A stretch of 64,000 nt of DNA from Verrucomicrobiaceae bacterium (lineage in GTDB: Bacteria; Verrucomicrobiota; Verrucomicrobiia; Verrucomicrobiales; Verrucomicrobiaceae). Within the stretch, counting starts at the first letter, position 1; every line of letters starts with the position of its first letter. A program made the translations under genes and the position numbers. This document shows positions 52,853 through 60,554 of this stretch, piece after piece. Location of the stretch: the NCBI GenBank assembly GCA_016795365.1, contig JAEUHN010000036.1:192181-256180 (forward strand), written 5' to 3'. Below the pieces are notes generated by a model. It worked only from the letters and a program-made list of their open reading frames with translations, did not search any database and was not told where the DNA came from.

Positions 52853-53836
52853 ATGGCTCTGCCTGATCTGCGCGACTTCCGCTCGGCCCTCATCGTGAAG
52901 CCGAGCTCCCTGGGCGACATCGTCCACACCCTGCCCGCCGTCCGTGCGATCAAGGCTGCCCACCCGCACCTCAAGCTCCGCTGGATCGCCAAGCCCGAGT
53001 GGCTGCCGCTCATCGAAGGGTCCCCCGATATCGATGAAGCCATTCCGTTTCCACAGAAGGAGTTTCGCGGCGTCGCCGGAGCCGCTAAGGCCAGTCGCTG
53101 GGCGATGCAGTGGAACAAGACACCCCGCGAGGTGCCCGAGGTGGTGCTCGATTTTCAGGGCTTGCTGCGTAGCGGGCTCATCAGTTTCGCCCGCGGATCG
53201 CGGCCTATCCTTGGCCTCAGCGATGCCCGCGAAGGGGCGAGTCAATTCTATGATCACATCGTGCCTGTGAATCCCGGCGCTCATGCTGTGGATCGCTACC
53301 TGGAGCTGCCACGTGCGCTCGGCGTGCAGGTGGATCGGGTGGAGTTTCCGATGCCTGAAGGCCAGCCGGTGGAGCAGGCGCTGCCAGCTTCGTATGTGCT
53401 CGTCCATCCGTATTCACGCGGCGAGGGCAAGTCGCTCGGCCATCACGAGCTACAGGTCCTGTGCGATTGCTTGACCACTGTGCCCATCGTGGTCGTGGGC
53501 ATGACCCGACAGCCGCAACCTCTTCGAGGCAAGCACGTCATCGATCTCACGAACGGCACCACCTTGTCCCAGCTCATCGCACTCATGCGCCGCGCCTCCG
53601 TGGTAGTCAGCGTGGACAGTGGACCGATGCACATCGCGGCAGCGGTCAATGATCAAACGCTGGGCCTACACACCTGGAGCGATCCTCGCAAAGTGGGTCC
53701 CTACAATCCGAATGCCTGGGTGTGGAAGGCGGGGCGCATCGCGCATCGCGGCGAGTTCACCGCCGAGGAATGCGAGCGCTCCCAGACCATTCATGAGGGC
53801 GATGCCCGCCGCATTGCCGACTTCGTGATGGCGTGA
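52853..53836 (+). CDS. Glycosyltransferase family 9 (heptosyltransferase-like)
   Basis: The 327-residue protein has a GT-B fold with the GT9 features: ALIVKPSSLGDIVHTLPAVRAIKA at the N terminus (the family SxGDIVHxLPA), and VVSVDSGPMHIAAAV near residue 255, the nucleotide-sugar site that includes the DSGxMH motif. WaaC/WaaF-type members add ADP-heptose to the lipopolysaccharide core. The gene opens the polysaccharide region of the window and is coupled to the metallophosphoesterase. Heptose is the likely donor but other ADP-sugars are possible. Confidence 0.88.
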   Translation: MALPDLRDFRSALIVKPSSLGDIVHTLPAVRAIKAAHPHLKLRWIAKPEWLPLIEGSPDIDEAIPFPQKEFRGVAGAAKASRWAMQWNKTPREVPEVVLDFQGLLRSGLISFARGSRPILGLSDAREGASQFYDHIVPVNPGAHAVDRYLELPRALGVQVDRVEFPMPEGQPVEQALPASYVLVHPYSRGEGKSLGHHELQVLCDCLTTVPIVVVGMTRQPQPLRGKHVIDLTNGTTLSQLIALMRRASVVVSVDSGPMHIAAAVNDQTLGLHTWSDPRKVGPYNPNAWVWKAGRIAHRGEFTAEECERSQTIHEGDARRIADFVMA

Positions 53837-53897
53837 GGTGAGGCACTGGTCTTCTCTACTTTTCGCCTCTCAACATCTCCACTTCGTCGCCCGAGAG

Positions 53898-54299
53898 CTA
53901 CCCCTCACGATTCCGCATCGAGTCCGCGACCATCGCGAAGAATTCTCCAATCAGTGGCGCGTGCTCGGCGGGAATCTCCACTTCCTTCATCGCTTCGCCC
54001 ATCAGAGTGAGCCAGCGATCACGCTCTGCCAGCCCGATGGCGAAAGGGAAGTGCCGCATCCTCAAACGTGGATGACCGCGCTCTTCGAGGTAGGTCTGAG
54101 GTCCGCCGAAACGATACACGATGAAGTCAGCGAGCCGCTTTTCCGCGCCCTCCCAGTCCTCCGGCGGATACATTTTGCCGATGAGATCATCTTGCTTCAC
54201 ACGCCGGTAAAACGCCGCAACCATGGCGCGGATCTTCTCTTCGGTGACAGCGGTGCAGAGCTGGGAAACTGGGTCCATGCGGGTGCGGTAGTCAGCCAT
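53898..54299 (-). CDS. glbO: Group II truncated haemoglobin
   Basis: The 133-residue globin has the truncated-haemoglobin group II pattern: FYRRVKQDDLIGKMYPPEDW, RLADFIVYRFGGPQTYLEERGHPRLRMRH (split in text: the FGGP and RGHPRLRMRH blocks), proximal His in the latter, and ERDRWLTLMGEAM (distal Trp at WL). Group II proteins bind O2 and NO and are implicated in nitrosative stress or oxygen delivery. It is a single gene between the GT9 gene (convergent) and a GT2 gene on the same strand. Symbol given by family resemblance. Confidence 0.88.
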   Translation of the reverse strand: MADYRTRMDPVSQLCTAVTEEKIRAMVAAFYRRVKQDDLIGKMYPPEDWEGAEKRLADFIVYRFGGPQTYLEERGHPRLRMRHFPFAIGLAERDRWLTLMGEAMKEVEIPAEHAPLIGEFFAMVADSMRNREG

Positions 54300-54388
54300 A
54301 CACGTGCCGTCAACGAGAGAGCACTGGGACTCCTGACTCTGCGTCGAACTATTCGCAACGGAATGCCAGCCGACGGGCCATGGGACGA

Positions 54389-55333
54389 TTACTTGGAGTG
54401 CCGGATTTGATCCCGGAGGAACACCGCCAATCCGACGGGCGCAGTCAGCACAATCAGGAACCGGGCAGGCCAGGACTGATCCGTCCAGGCGAATCGAACC
54501 TTCTCACCCAGAGTGAACGTGGAATGCAGCAGCAGGCGCACAAAGTTGGCGGCCAGTTTTCCCACGCCTCGGGGATTGGAAAAGAAGTAACGCGCACAGG
54601 CGCTCAATTCAGGGGCTGTGCCCACGACGGCCCCATTGGCACCTGGGCGAGGGTCCCGAATCATGCCCGTGATCTGAGAGTCTGCGGTGTCTCGGTAGTA
54701 GATGCGCAGCGGTTCGTTGACGTAGCGGGTCTTGAACAAGCGGTCGATTTGCACCCAGACGTAGGATTCCGGCACGTAGCCCTTCACGTCGGTCGGAAAG
54801 GGGAAGCGGCGCAGCACATCAACCCGGTGGAAGCCCCACTTCTCGCCTCGAGCACGGTGCTTGTAGGTGATCTCGGTGCTGTTGGAATCGAACCACTTTT
54901 CGCCAGGGAAAGGATCGCCCACGATCTCCCCATTTTCATCCTGGCATAAAACCGTCACGGCGGAGAAGTGCTCGCGCTCGGTCTCCGGGATGTTGTTCCA
55001 GTGCCACCACAGGCGCTCCAGGGCATGAGGCACGCAGCGATCATCAGAGTCGAGGCCCAGCATCACCTGGCCCCGGGCCTCGCGGACGGCGAGGTTGTGC
55101 GCCACTTTCTTGTGCTGATTCTCCTGGCGGAAGTAGCGAACGGGGAAAGGTGCCTGCTGGATGTAGGACGCGGCCAGTGCCGGTGTCTCGTCGGTCGATC
55201 CATCATCGACGATGAGCCATTCGAAGTCGCGAAACGTCTGGGCCAAAAGGCTCTCCCACACCCTCGGCAGGGTGCTGGCGCGGTTGTAAACCGGCGTGAA
55301 CACCGTGATCGAGAACTCAGGGGCGGAGGACAT
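54389..55333 (-). CDS. Glycosyltransferase family 2
   Basis: The 314-residue protein has the GT-A N-terminal pattern: ITVFTPVYNRASTLPRVWES, then LIVDDGSTDETPAL (DDGS of the nucleotide-binding site) and GLDSDD (the metal-binding DxD) near residue 95. The C-terminal third contains basic and hydrophobic segments that may contact the membrane. GT2 enzymes transfer a sugar from a UDP or GDP donor to surface polysaccharide or lipid acceptors. The gene is divergent from the flippase gene, 81 bases away. Confidence 0.88.
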   Translation of the reverse strand: MSSAPEFSITVFTPVYNRASTLPRVWESLLAQTFRDFEWLIVDDGSTDETPALAASYIQQAPFPVRYFRQENQHKKVAHNLAVREARGQVMLGLDSDDRCVPHALERLWWHWNNIPETEREHFSAVTVLCQDENGEIVGDPFPGEKWFDSNSTEITYKHRARGEKWGFHRVDVLRRFPFPTDVKGYVPESYVWVQIDRLFKTRYVNEPLRIYYRDTADSQITGMIRDPRPGANGAVVGTAPELSACARYFFSNPRGVGKLAANFVRLLLHSTFTLGEKVRFAWTDQSWPARFLIVLTAPVGLAVFLRDQIRHSK

Positions 55334-55414
55334 GGTGAGGCGTCGTGGGCAAAGAAAAATACATCATCTCCTAGTCATCATGCAAGCTGCGTATTATACT
55401 TTCCATAATTACTG

Positions 55415-56929
55415 ATGTCTCAAGCTGCTGGCAAGCCTCTGCCTCTGCACCCCGACGCGTCCCCTGGATGCTCGTCAGGAGGCATGTCCACTGACGTGCT
55501 CGAGGTCGCCATGAGCACCGAGCCATCGAGTTCGCCTTCGCTGGTGCAAAAGCTCCGCGACGCCCTTTCTCATGGGACGCTGCTGCGCGCCATGGTGCAG
55601 GGATTCATGACCGTGGCCGCGCTCACGCTCCTTGCCAAGGCGGTCTCGTTTTTCAAAGACGCGGCCGTGGCGCATCGCTTCGGGGTCTCGGATTCGCTGG
55701 ACGCCTTTGCTCTCGCCTTTGGCGTGCACACCTTTGCATCCTCCTTGCTGGGAGGCGGCCTGCCTGCCGCCTTTCTGCCTGCCTACGCCAAGCTGAAGCA
55801 TCGCCGTGGACCGCTCCGTGCCGAGCGGCTTGGCGTGCAGACGGCTGCGGTTCACTTTGGAACGCTGAGCTGTGTGGCGCTGATGTTTTGGATCGGGGGG
55901 CCATGGATCGTCCAGTTCCTCGGCCATGGTTTCCCAGCCGAGAAACAAGCCCTGGCGCTCCAGCTTCTGCGCAGCCTTACGCCCTTCCTGCTCTGCTTCG
56001 GCATGACCACGCTCCTGGGCACGTGGCTGCAGGGGAACAAGCTCTTCGCCGTTGCCGCCGCCTCGCCGATCCTCACGCCAGCGGCCATTCTGCTGAGCAT
56101 CGTGGTCACGCCGCCTGAGGCACCGGTGCAAGTTCTCGTCTGGGGCACGAATGCAGGAGCGTTCTTGCACTTCCTGGTGCTCGCCTTCGTTGTCTCCAGG
56201 CGCTGTCCGATTAATCGCACGTGGCTCGAACGATGCGTCCGGCTGCACGAGCCTTCCAATCGGGTCGTGCTCGCCAGCGCCCTTCCCTTTCTGCTCGCCA
56301 GCCTCGTGCTGGGCAGTGCTCCCATAGTTGATCAGGCGATGGCAGCCCAGCTCGCCTCGGGCAGCGTCACGGTGCTCAGCTACTCGGAGAAGATCTGTGG
56401 CATCCTCCTCGCGCTCACCGCCAGCGCGGCGGCGGAGACTATGTTTCCCTTCTTTGCGGATGCGGTGGCCAAACGCGACTGGATGGGCCTCAAGCATCAA
56501 CTGCGCAACACGATCGGAAGCATTCTTCTCGTGGCCGTGCCTCTGGTCGCGATCCTGTGCTGGCAGGCTCCGCTCATCGTGAAGATTCTCTTCGAGCGCG
56601 GCCAGTTCACGCCCGAGCACACAGCCCGTGTGGCCGAAGTGCTGCGCTGCGCATCGCTTCAGATCCCGTTCTACATCACGAGCATGCTGATGTCCCGTGT
56701 TGTCGTGTCGTTGCAGGCGAACTGGTTCACCCTCGCCACGTCGATCACCTGCCTCGTGAGCAACATCGTGCTCAATGCGATCTTGATGCGCTCCCTCGGC
56801 GTGGCAGGCATCGCGCTTTCCACCGCCATGGTTTACGTGATTTCCTGTGCACTGCTGGTGACCTACCTGCTCAAGACCATTCGCCGACTCAGCCTTGAAG
56901 ACGAGAACGCAAGGAGGGTGCCGACATGA
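55415..56929 (+). CDS. murJ: MurJ/MviN-like lipid-linked oligosaccharide flippase
   Basis: The 504-residue protein has about 13-14 hydrophobic helices and MVF-fold motifs: KDAAVAHRFGVSDSLDAFALAF near residue 85-105 and GGGLPAAFLPAYAKLK, the region that in MurJ holds the conserved Arg residues. It could flip lipid II or, given the surrounding glycosyltransferases, an undecaprenyl-linked surface polysaccharide unit (Wzx-type role). The annotated start includes about 45 polar residues before the first helix; ATGs at 55484 and 55511 are alternatives. Its stop overlaps the next gene start (ATGA at 56926-56929). Confidence 0.82.
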   Translation: MSQAAGKPLPLHPDASPGCSSGGMSTDVLEVAMSTEPSSSPSLVQKLRDALSHGTLLRAMVQGFMTVAALTLLAKAVSFFKDAAVAHRFGVSDSLDAFALAFGVHTFASSLLGGGLPAAFLPAYAKLKHRRGPLRAERLGVQTAAVHFGTLSCVALMFWIGGPWIVQFLGHGFPAEKQALALQLLRSLTPFLLCFGMTTLLGTWLQGNKLFAVAAASPILTPAAILLSIVVTPPEAPVQVLVWGTNAGAFLHFLVLAFVVSRRCPINRTWLERCVRLHEPSNRVVLASALPFLLASLVLGSAPIVDQAMAAQLASGSVTVLSYSEKICGILLALTASAAAETMFPFFADAVAKRDWMGLKHQLRNTIGSILLVAVPLVAILCWQAPLIVKILFERGQFTPEHTARVAEVLRCASLQIPFYITSMLMSRVVVSLQANWFTLATSITCLVSNIVLNAILMRSLGVAGIALSTAMVYVISCALLVTYLLKTIRRLSLEDENARRVPT

Positions 56930-58161
56930 ACTCACCCTCGGTCCCCAAGCCTACACTCGCTGTCCGCTTGCTTCCGTGGACAGCCGCCATCCTGCTCGCT
57001 GGCCACATCTCTGGTGCCATGGCCTGCCTTTACGAGCACGGACAGATGCCCGTGAAGCCGCGTGACTTCACCCTGGGCCTCTCGGCCATCACCTTGCTCC
57101 TCGTCTTGTTCAATCGCCCGGCCTTCAAGCCAGCTGTGCTCGGGTTGCTGGTGATTCCCACCCTGCGCTTGATCGACTCCTCCATGCTCAAACGCTACAT
57201 CAACTACGTGCTGGGTGACCACTCAACGGCAGTGATGATCCTCGCCAATGTGTGGATTGTCACCATCGTGGCTTTGAGCGTGCTGGCCACGGAGAACTGG
57301 CGTGCGATTGCCCTCCGGGCTGCCGTGGCAGTGATCGTTCTCGACAGCGGATCCGTGCTCTATGAGGCCCTCGGCATGGCCACGTATTCGCAGATTCCTG
57401 GGCGCTATGCGGGCTTCCTCACGCAACCCAATGATGCGATCATCGTGCTCTGTCTCATGCTCGGCATCGTGCTCACGCTGAGTGATCGTTTCTGGTTCAA
57501 TGCGATGATCATCGCCATCGGTGCGGTGGCTGTGGGCCTCACGCTTAGTCGCAGCGGCATGTTAGTCTTTGTCGCGATGGTGGCCGTGTGGGTTGTGATG
57601 AACCTGCGGCAGCATTTTGGCAAGATTGCTCTGATGATCGCCGCGTCGATTCCCCTCATCGGTATCGGCGTCGCCATGCTGACACAGATGGCCTCCAGCC
57701 GCAGCTTTGGCACCGACAAGAACGCCAAAGACCGCATCGAAGCCATCTTCGGCGGCAGCACCGACAAGATGGAGTCCGGCGAGCGCATGAAGGATTTCAA
57801 CGATGCCTGGGAAGCCGTCACCGAATCGCCCGTCTTCGGTCACGGCACCGGCTGCGCATCATCCCACTGGCAACCCCACAATCAGTGGCTGGCCATCTGG
57901 CTCGATCTCGGTGTGGGCGGCGTCGTGCTCTACGCCAGCGTCCTTATCTTCATCACCCTGAAATGCCTCCTCGCCAAAGGCACCGGCATCCTGGCCGTGA
58001 TGCCTCTGTGGATGTTCAGCATCTTCAGCCAGAACCTTGTCGAAATGGTCGCCTACTGGCTCTGCGCCGGCGTCGCCACCACACTGGTCACTCACAGCAC
58101 CCTGCGCATCGCGCTTCATAAACCCGAGAGCCTTCAACAACCCACGCCTTCGTGGTCATGA
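56926..58161 (+). CDS. O-antigen ligase/polymerase-like membrane protein
   Basis: The 411-residue protein has about 10-12 hydrophobic helices and one large periplasmic loop (about residues 250-310). This loop ends in the Wzy_C/O-antigen ligase signature ESPVFGHGTGCASSHWQPHN with the conserved His, followed by QWLAIWLDLGVGG. Such proteins either polymerise the repeat units delivered by a flippase or ligate the chain to lipid A-core. It is translationally coupled to the flippase gene, which supports the polymerase reading. Heptanucleotide repeats begin directly after its stop. Confidence 0.83.
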   Translation: MNSPSVPKPTLAVRLLPWTAAILLAGHISGAMACLYEHGQMPVKPRDFTLGLSAITLLLVLFNRPAFKPAVLGLLVIPTLRLIDSSMLKRYINYVLGDHSTAVMILANVWIVTIVALSVLATENWRAIALRAAVAVIVLDSGSVLYEALGMATYSQIPGRYAGFLTQPNDAIIVLCLMLGIVLTLSDRFWFNAMIIAIGAVAVGLTLSRSGMLVFVAMVAVWVVMNLRQHFGKIALMIAASIPLIGIGVAMLTQMASSRSFGTDKNAKDRIEAIFGGSTDKMESGERMKDFNDAWEAVTESPVFGHGTGCASSHWQPHNQWLAIWLDLGVGGVVLYASVLIFITLKCLLAKGTGILAVMPLWMFSIFSQNLVEMVAYWLCAGVATTLVTHSTLRIALHKPESLQQPTPSWS

Positions 58162-58165
58162 TTTT

Positions 58166-58193
58166 TTCATCCTTCATTCTTCACCCTTCATCA
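58166..58193. repeat. Heptanucleotide repeat, 4 units, before the double GT4 gene
   Basis: TTCATCC, TTCATTC, TTCACCC and TTCATCA lie in register 9 bases before the next start codon. A matching TTCATCC array sits at the 3' end of that gene (60505-60539). Confidence 0.65.
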
Positions 58194-58202
58194 TTTTAGT
58201 AG

Positions 58203-60554
58203 ATGCGCCTCACCCTTCTCATTCGCGACCTCGGCTACGCTGGTGCCCAGCGTCAGCTCGTCGCGCTTGCGCAGGGACTTCATCGTGCCGGTGACAGCGT
58301 GACCGTCGTGAGCTTCTACGGCGGCCCGATGCAGAGCGAACTCGAAGCCGCCGGTGTGAACGTCATCGCCCTCGGCAAAAAGAGCCGCTGGGACATGCTC
58401 GGCTTCCTGTGGCGACTCGTGCAGCAAATCAAAGCCTCGCGACCCGACGTGCTCTACAGCTTTCTCAACGAAGCCAACCTTGTCGCCGCGCTGATGAAAC
58501 CGCTGCTGCCGCGCATCCGCATTGTGTGGGGTCTGCGCGACAGCAAGACCGACGCCGCGCTCTACGGCTGGCTCGGACGGCTTGTCTTCACGCTCGGCAA
58601 GTTCTTGTCTCGCTGGCCCGACCTCCTCATCGCCAACAGCCACAGCGGCGCCCGCTACTACGCCACGCAAGGCTACCCCGCCGACCGCATTCAAGTCGTG
58701 CCCAACGGCATCGACACCGAGCGCTTCCAGCCCAACGCCGAAGCACGCGCGCGCATTCGTAGCGAACTCGGCATCGACGACGAGATCCTCTTCGGCATCG
58801 TCGGCCGCCTCAGCCCGATGAAGGACTACGCCACCTTCCTCCACGCTGCCGCGCAGGTGAAAGGCAAGGTCCGCTTCCTCGCCATCGGCGGCGGCACCAG
58901 CGACTACGGCGATCAGATGCGCACGCTCGCGGAGCAGCTGGGCCTCGCGTCCAAACTCCTCTGGTCCGCACCGCGCAGCGACATGCCCGACGTCTTCAAC
59001 GCGCTCGACGCACTCGTGTCGTCGAGCGCCTTCGGTGAAGGCTTCAGCAACGTCGCGGGCGAAGCCATGGCCTGCGGCACGCCATGCATCGTCACCGACG
59101 TCGGCGACTCCGCTCGACTCGTTGCCGATACTGGCCTCAGCGTCCCGCCCCGCGAGCCCGACGCCCTCGCGCAAGCGATGCAACGCTTCGCCGACAGTGT
59201 TGTAGGCCACCTCAGTGAGGTGGCAGGCGGGAGACTTCCAACCTCGCCCGAGACCCACAACGAAAGCTCCACAGGTCCCAGGTCACTGACCTGGGCTACA
59301 ACGGCTCTCGGCCTCGCTTTACCGCGCACCCGCATCGTCGAGCACTTCACCTTGCCCCTGATGATCGAGCGCACTCGTGAGGTCATCAGCTATCCAGCAT
59401 CAAGCATCCAGAAGCCAGCAACCAGAGTCGCCTTCCTCATCACCGCGCTCGGCTCTGGTGGTGCCGAGATGATGCTCACGCAGCTCATCACCAACCTCGA
59501 CCGCACACGCTTCGCACCGGAAGTCATCAGCCTCATTCCCGGAGGCAAGCACACCGACATCCTGCGCGCCGCTGGCATTCCCGTGCATGACCTCGGCATG
59601 GTCGCAGGCAAGCCATCGCTCGCGTCCTTGCTCAAACTCCGCCGCCTCACGAAGCAGATCGAGCCCGATCTCCTCGTCGGCTGGATGTATCACGGCAACC
59701 TCGCAGCCACCCTTGCGTCGTGGATCGGTCATCGCGCGCCTGTGATCTGGAACGTGCGCCAGTCCCTTTACTCGCTGGCCTATGAAAAACGCGGCTCCGC
59801 GATGGTGATCAAGGCGCTCGCACATCTCGGGTTCAACCCCCAGCACATCCTCTACAACTCCCAGATCAGCGCCCGCCAGCACGAGGCCATCGGCTACGAC
59901 GCCACCAAGACCGTGCTCGTCCCCAACGGCTTCAACACCGAGTCCTTCAAGCCCGACGCCAACGCGCGTGCGAGCGTGCGCCAGGAACTCGGCCTGCCAC
60001 CCGACGCGATCTTGATCGGTCGCTTCGGTCGCAACTCCGCGATGAAGGACTACCCCACGTTCATCGAAGCGATGAAGCTCGTGCCCAATGCCCACGCCAT
60101 CATTGCTGGCACGGGCACCGAAGAATTGAAGTCATTGGTCATTGGTCATTCGTCATTCGTCATTCTCGCGGAGCGTCACGACCTTCCACGCCTCACCGCC
60201 GCGCTCGACATCGCGTGCTCGTCCTCCGCATTCGGCGAGGGCTTCCCCAATGTCGTCGCCGAAGCCATGTGCTCTGGCGTTCCCTGCGTCGTGACTGATG
60301 TGGGCGACTCCGCGTGGCTGCTGCAAGACGCTGGTAAGGTCGTGCCACCGAACAATGCACGCGCACTGGCTGCCGCTTTGAACGAACTCATCGCGCTGCC
60401 GTCTCACGAACGCCACGCCCTCGGCGAACGCGGTCGCCAGCGCATCATAGATCACTTCTCGCTGCCAGCAGTCGTCGCCCAGTTCGAGTCGATGCTGTCC
60501 CCGGTTCATCCTTCATCTTTCATCCTTCATCCTTCCTCTCCATGTGTGGCCTAG
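58203..60554 (+). CDS. Two GT4-family glycosyltransferase modules fused in one polypeptide
   Basis: The 783-residue protein contains two complete GT-B modules. Module 1 (1-392) has LLIRDLGYAGAQRQLVAL, VVPNGIDTERF and SSAFGEGFSNVAGEAMACG. Module 2 (410-783) repeats the set with ITALGSGGAEMMLTQLI, VLVPNGFNTESF and SSAFGEGFPNVVAEAMCSG. The E-x7-E nucleotide-sugar motifs are intact in both halves, so two transfer activities are likely. Foreign sequence is embedded in frame: a paired-hairpin element encodes about residues 333-367, heptanucleotide repeats encode about 398-409 (the junction), 643-655 and 768-779. The fusion may come from tandem duplication of neighbouring GT4 genes. Its 3' end overlaps asnB by 13 bases. 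Confidence 0.85.
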   Translation: MRLTLLIRDLGYAGAQRQLVALAQGLHRAGDSVTVVSFYGGPMQSELEAAGVNVIALGKKSRWDMLGFLWRLVQQIKASRPDVLYSFLNEANLVAALMKPLLPRIRIVWGLRDSKTDAALYGWLGRLVFTLGKFLSRWPDLLIANSHSGARYYATQGYPADRIQVVPNGIDTERFQPNAEARARIRSELGIDDEILFGIVGRLSPMKDYATFLHAAAQVKGKVRFLAIGGGTSDYGDQMRTLAEQLGLASKLLWSAPRSDMPDVFNALDALVSSSAFGEGFSNVAGEAMACGTPCIVTDVGDSARLVADTGLSVPPREPDALAQAMQRFADSVVGHLSEVAGGRLPTSPETHNESSTGPRSLTWATTALGLALPRTRIVEHFTLPLMIERTREVISYPASSIQKPATRVAFLITALGSGGAEMMLTQLITNLDRTRFAPEVISLIPGGKHTDILRAAGIPVHDLGMVAGKPSLASLLKLRRLTKQIEPDLLVGWMYHGNLAATLASWIGHRAPVIWNVRQSLYSLAYEKRGSAMVIKALAHLGFNPQHILYNSQISARQHEAIGYDATKTVLVPNGFNTESFKPDANARASVRQELGLPPDAILIGRFGRNSAMKDYPTFIEAMKLVPNAHAIIAGTGTEELKSLVIGHSSFVILAERHDLPRLTAALDIACSSSAFGEGFPNVVAEAMCSGVPCVVTDVGDSAWLLQDAGKVVPPNNARALAAALNELIALPSHERHALGERGRQRIIDHFSLPAVVAQFESMLSPVHPSSFILHPSSPCVA
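59199..59302. repeat. REPIN-like paired hairpin element inside the double GT4 gene
   Basis: The 104-base element starts GTTGTAG and ends CTACAAC, its reverse complement. Inside lie GCCACCTCAGTGAGGTGGC (59206-59224) and CCCAGGTCACTGACCTGGG (59277-59295), each a perfect 9-bp stem around one base. The whole is two related REP-type palindromes in inverted orientation and is translated in frame. No associated transposase is in the window. Confidence 0.75.
59394..59428. repeat. Heptanucleotide repeat at the junction of the two GT4 modules
   Basis: CCAGCAT, CAAGCAT, CCAGAAG, CCAGCAA and CCAGAGT occur in register and encode about residues 398-409. Confidence 0.6.
60131..60165. repeat. Heptanucleotide repeat inside GT4 module 2
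   Basis: GTCATTG, GTCATTG, GTCATTC, GTCATTC and GTCATTC occur in register and encode a VIGHSSFVIL stretch in an expected loop region. Confidence 0.7.
60505..60539. repeat. Heptanucleotide repeat at the 3' end of the double GT4 gene
   Basis: TTCATCC, TTCATCT, TTCATCC, TTCATCC and TTCCTCT occur in register, encode the last-but-few residues (HPSSFILHPSSP) and end just before the asnB start at 60542. Confidence 0.7.

Noticed and set aside
52061..53407. Long minus-strand frame antisense to the metallophosphoesterase and GT9 genes
   Set aside because: The forward frames carry clear catalytic motifs (GDIHGN, DSGPMH); the antisense frame has none and is an artefact of GC-rich codon bias.
54840..54910. 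tRNA-like T-loop sequence
   Set aside because: The GGTTCGATTCC match lies in the reading frame of the GT2 gene and has no surrounding cloverleaf arms.
55475..56935. Long minus-strand frame antisense to the flippase
   Set aside because: Rich in His, Arg and Gln as expected of an antisense to a membrane protein, with no domain.
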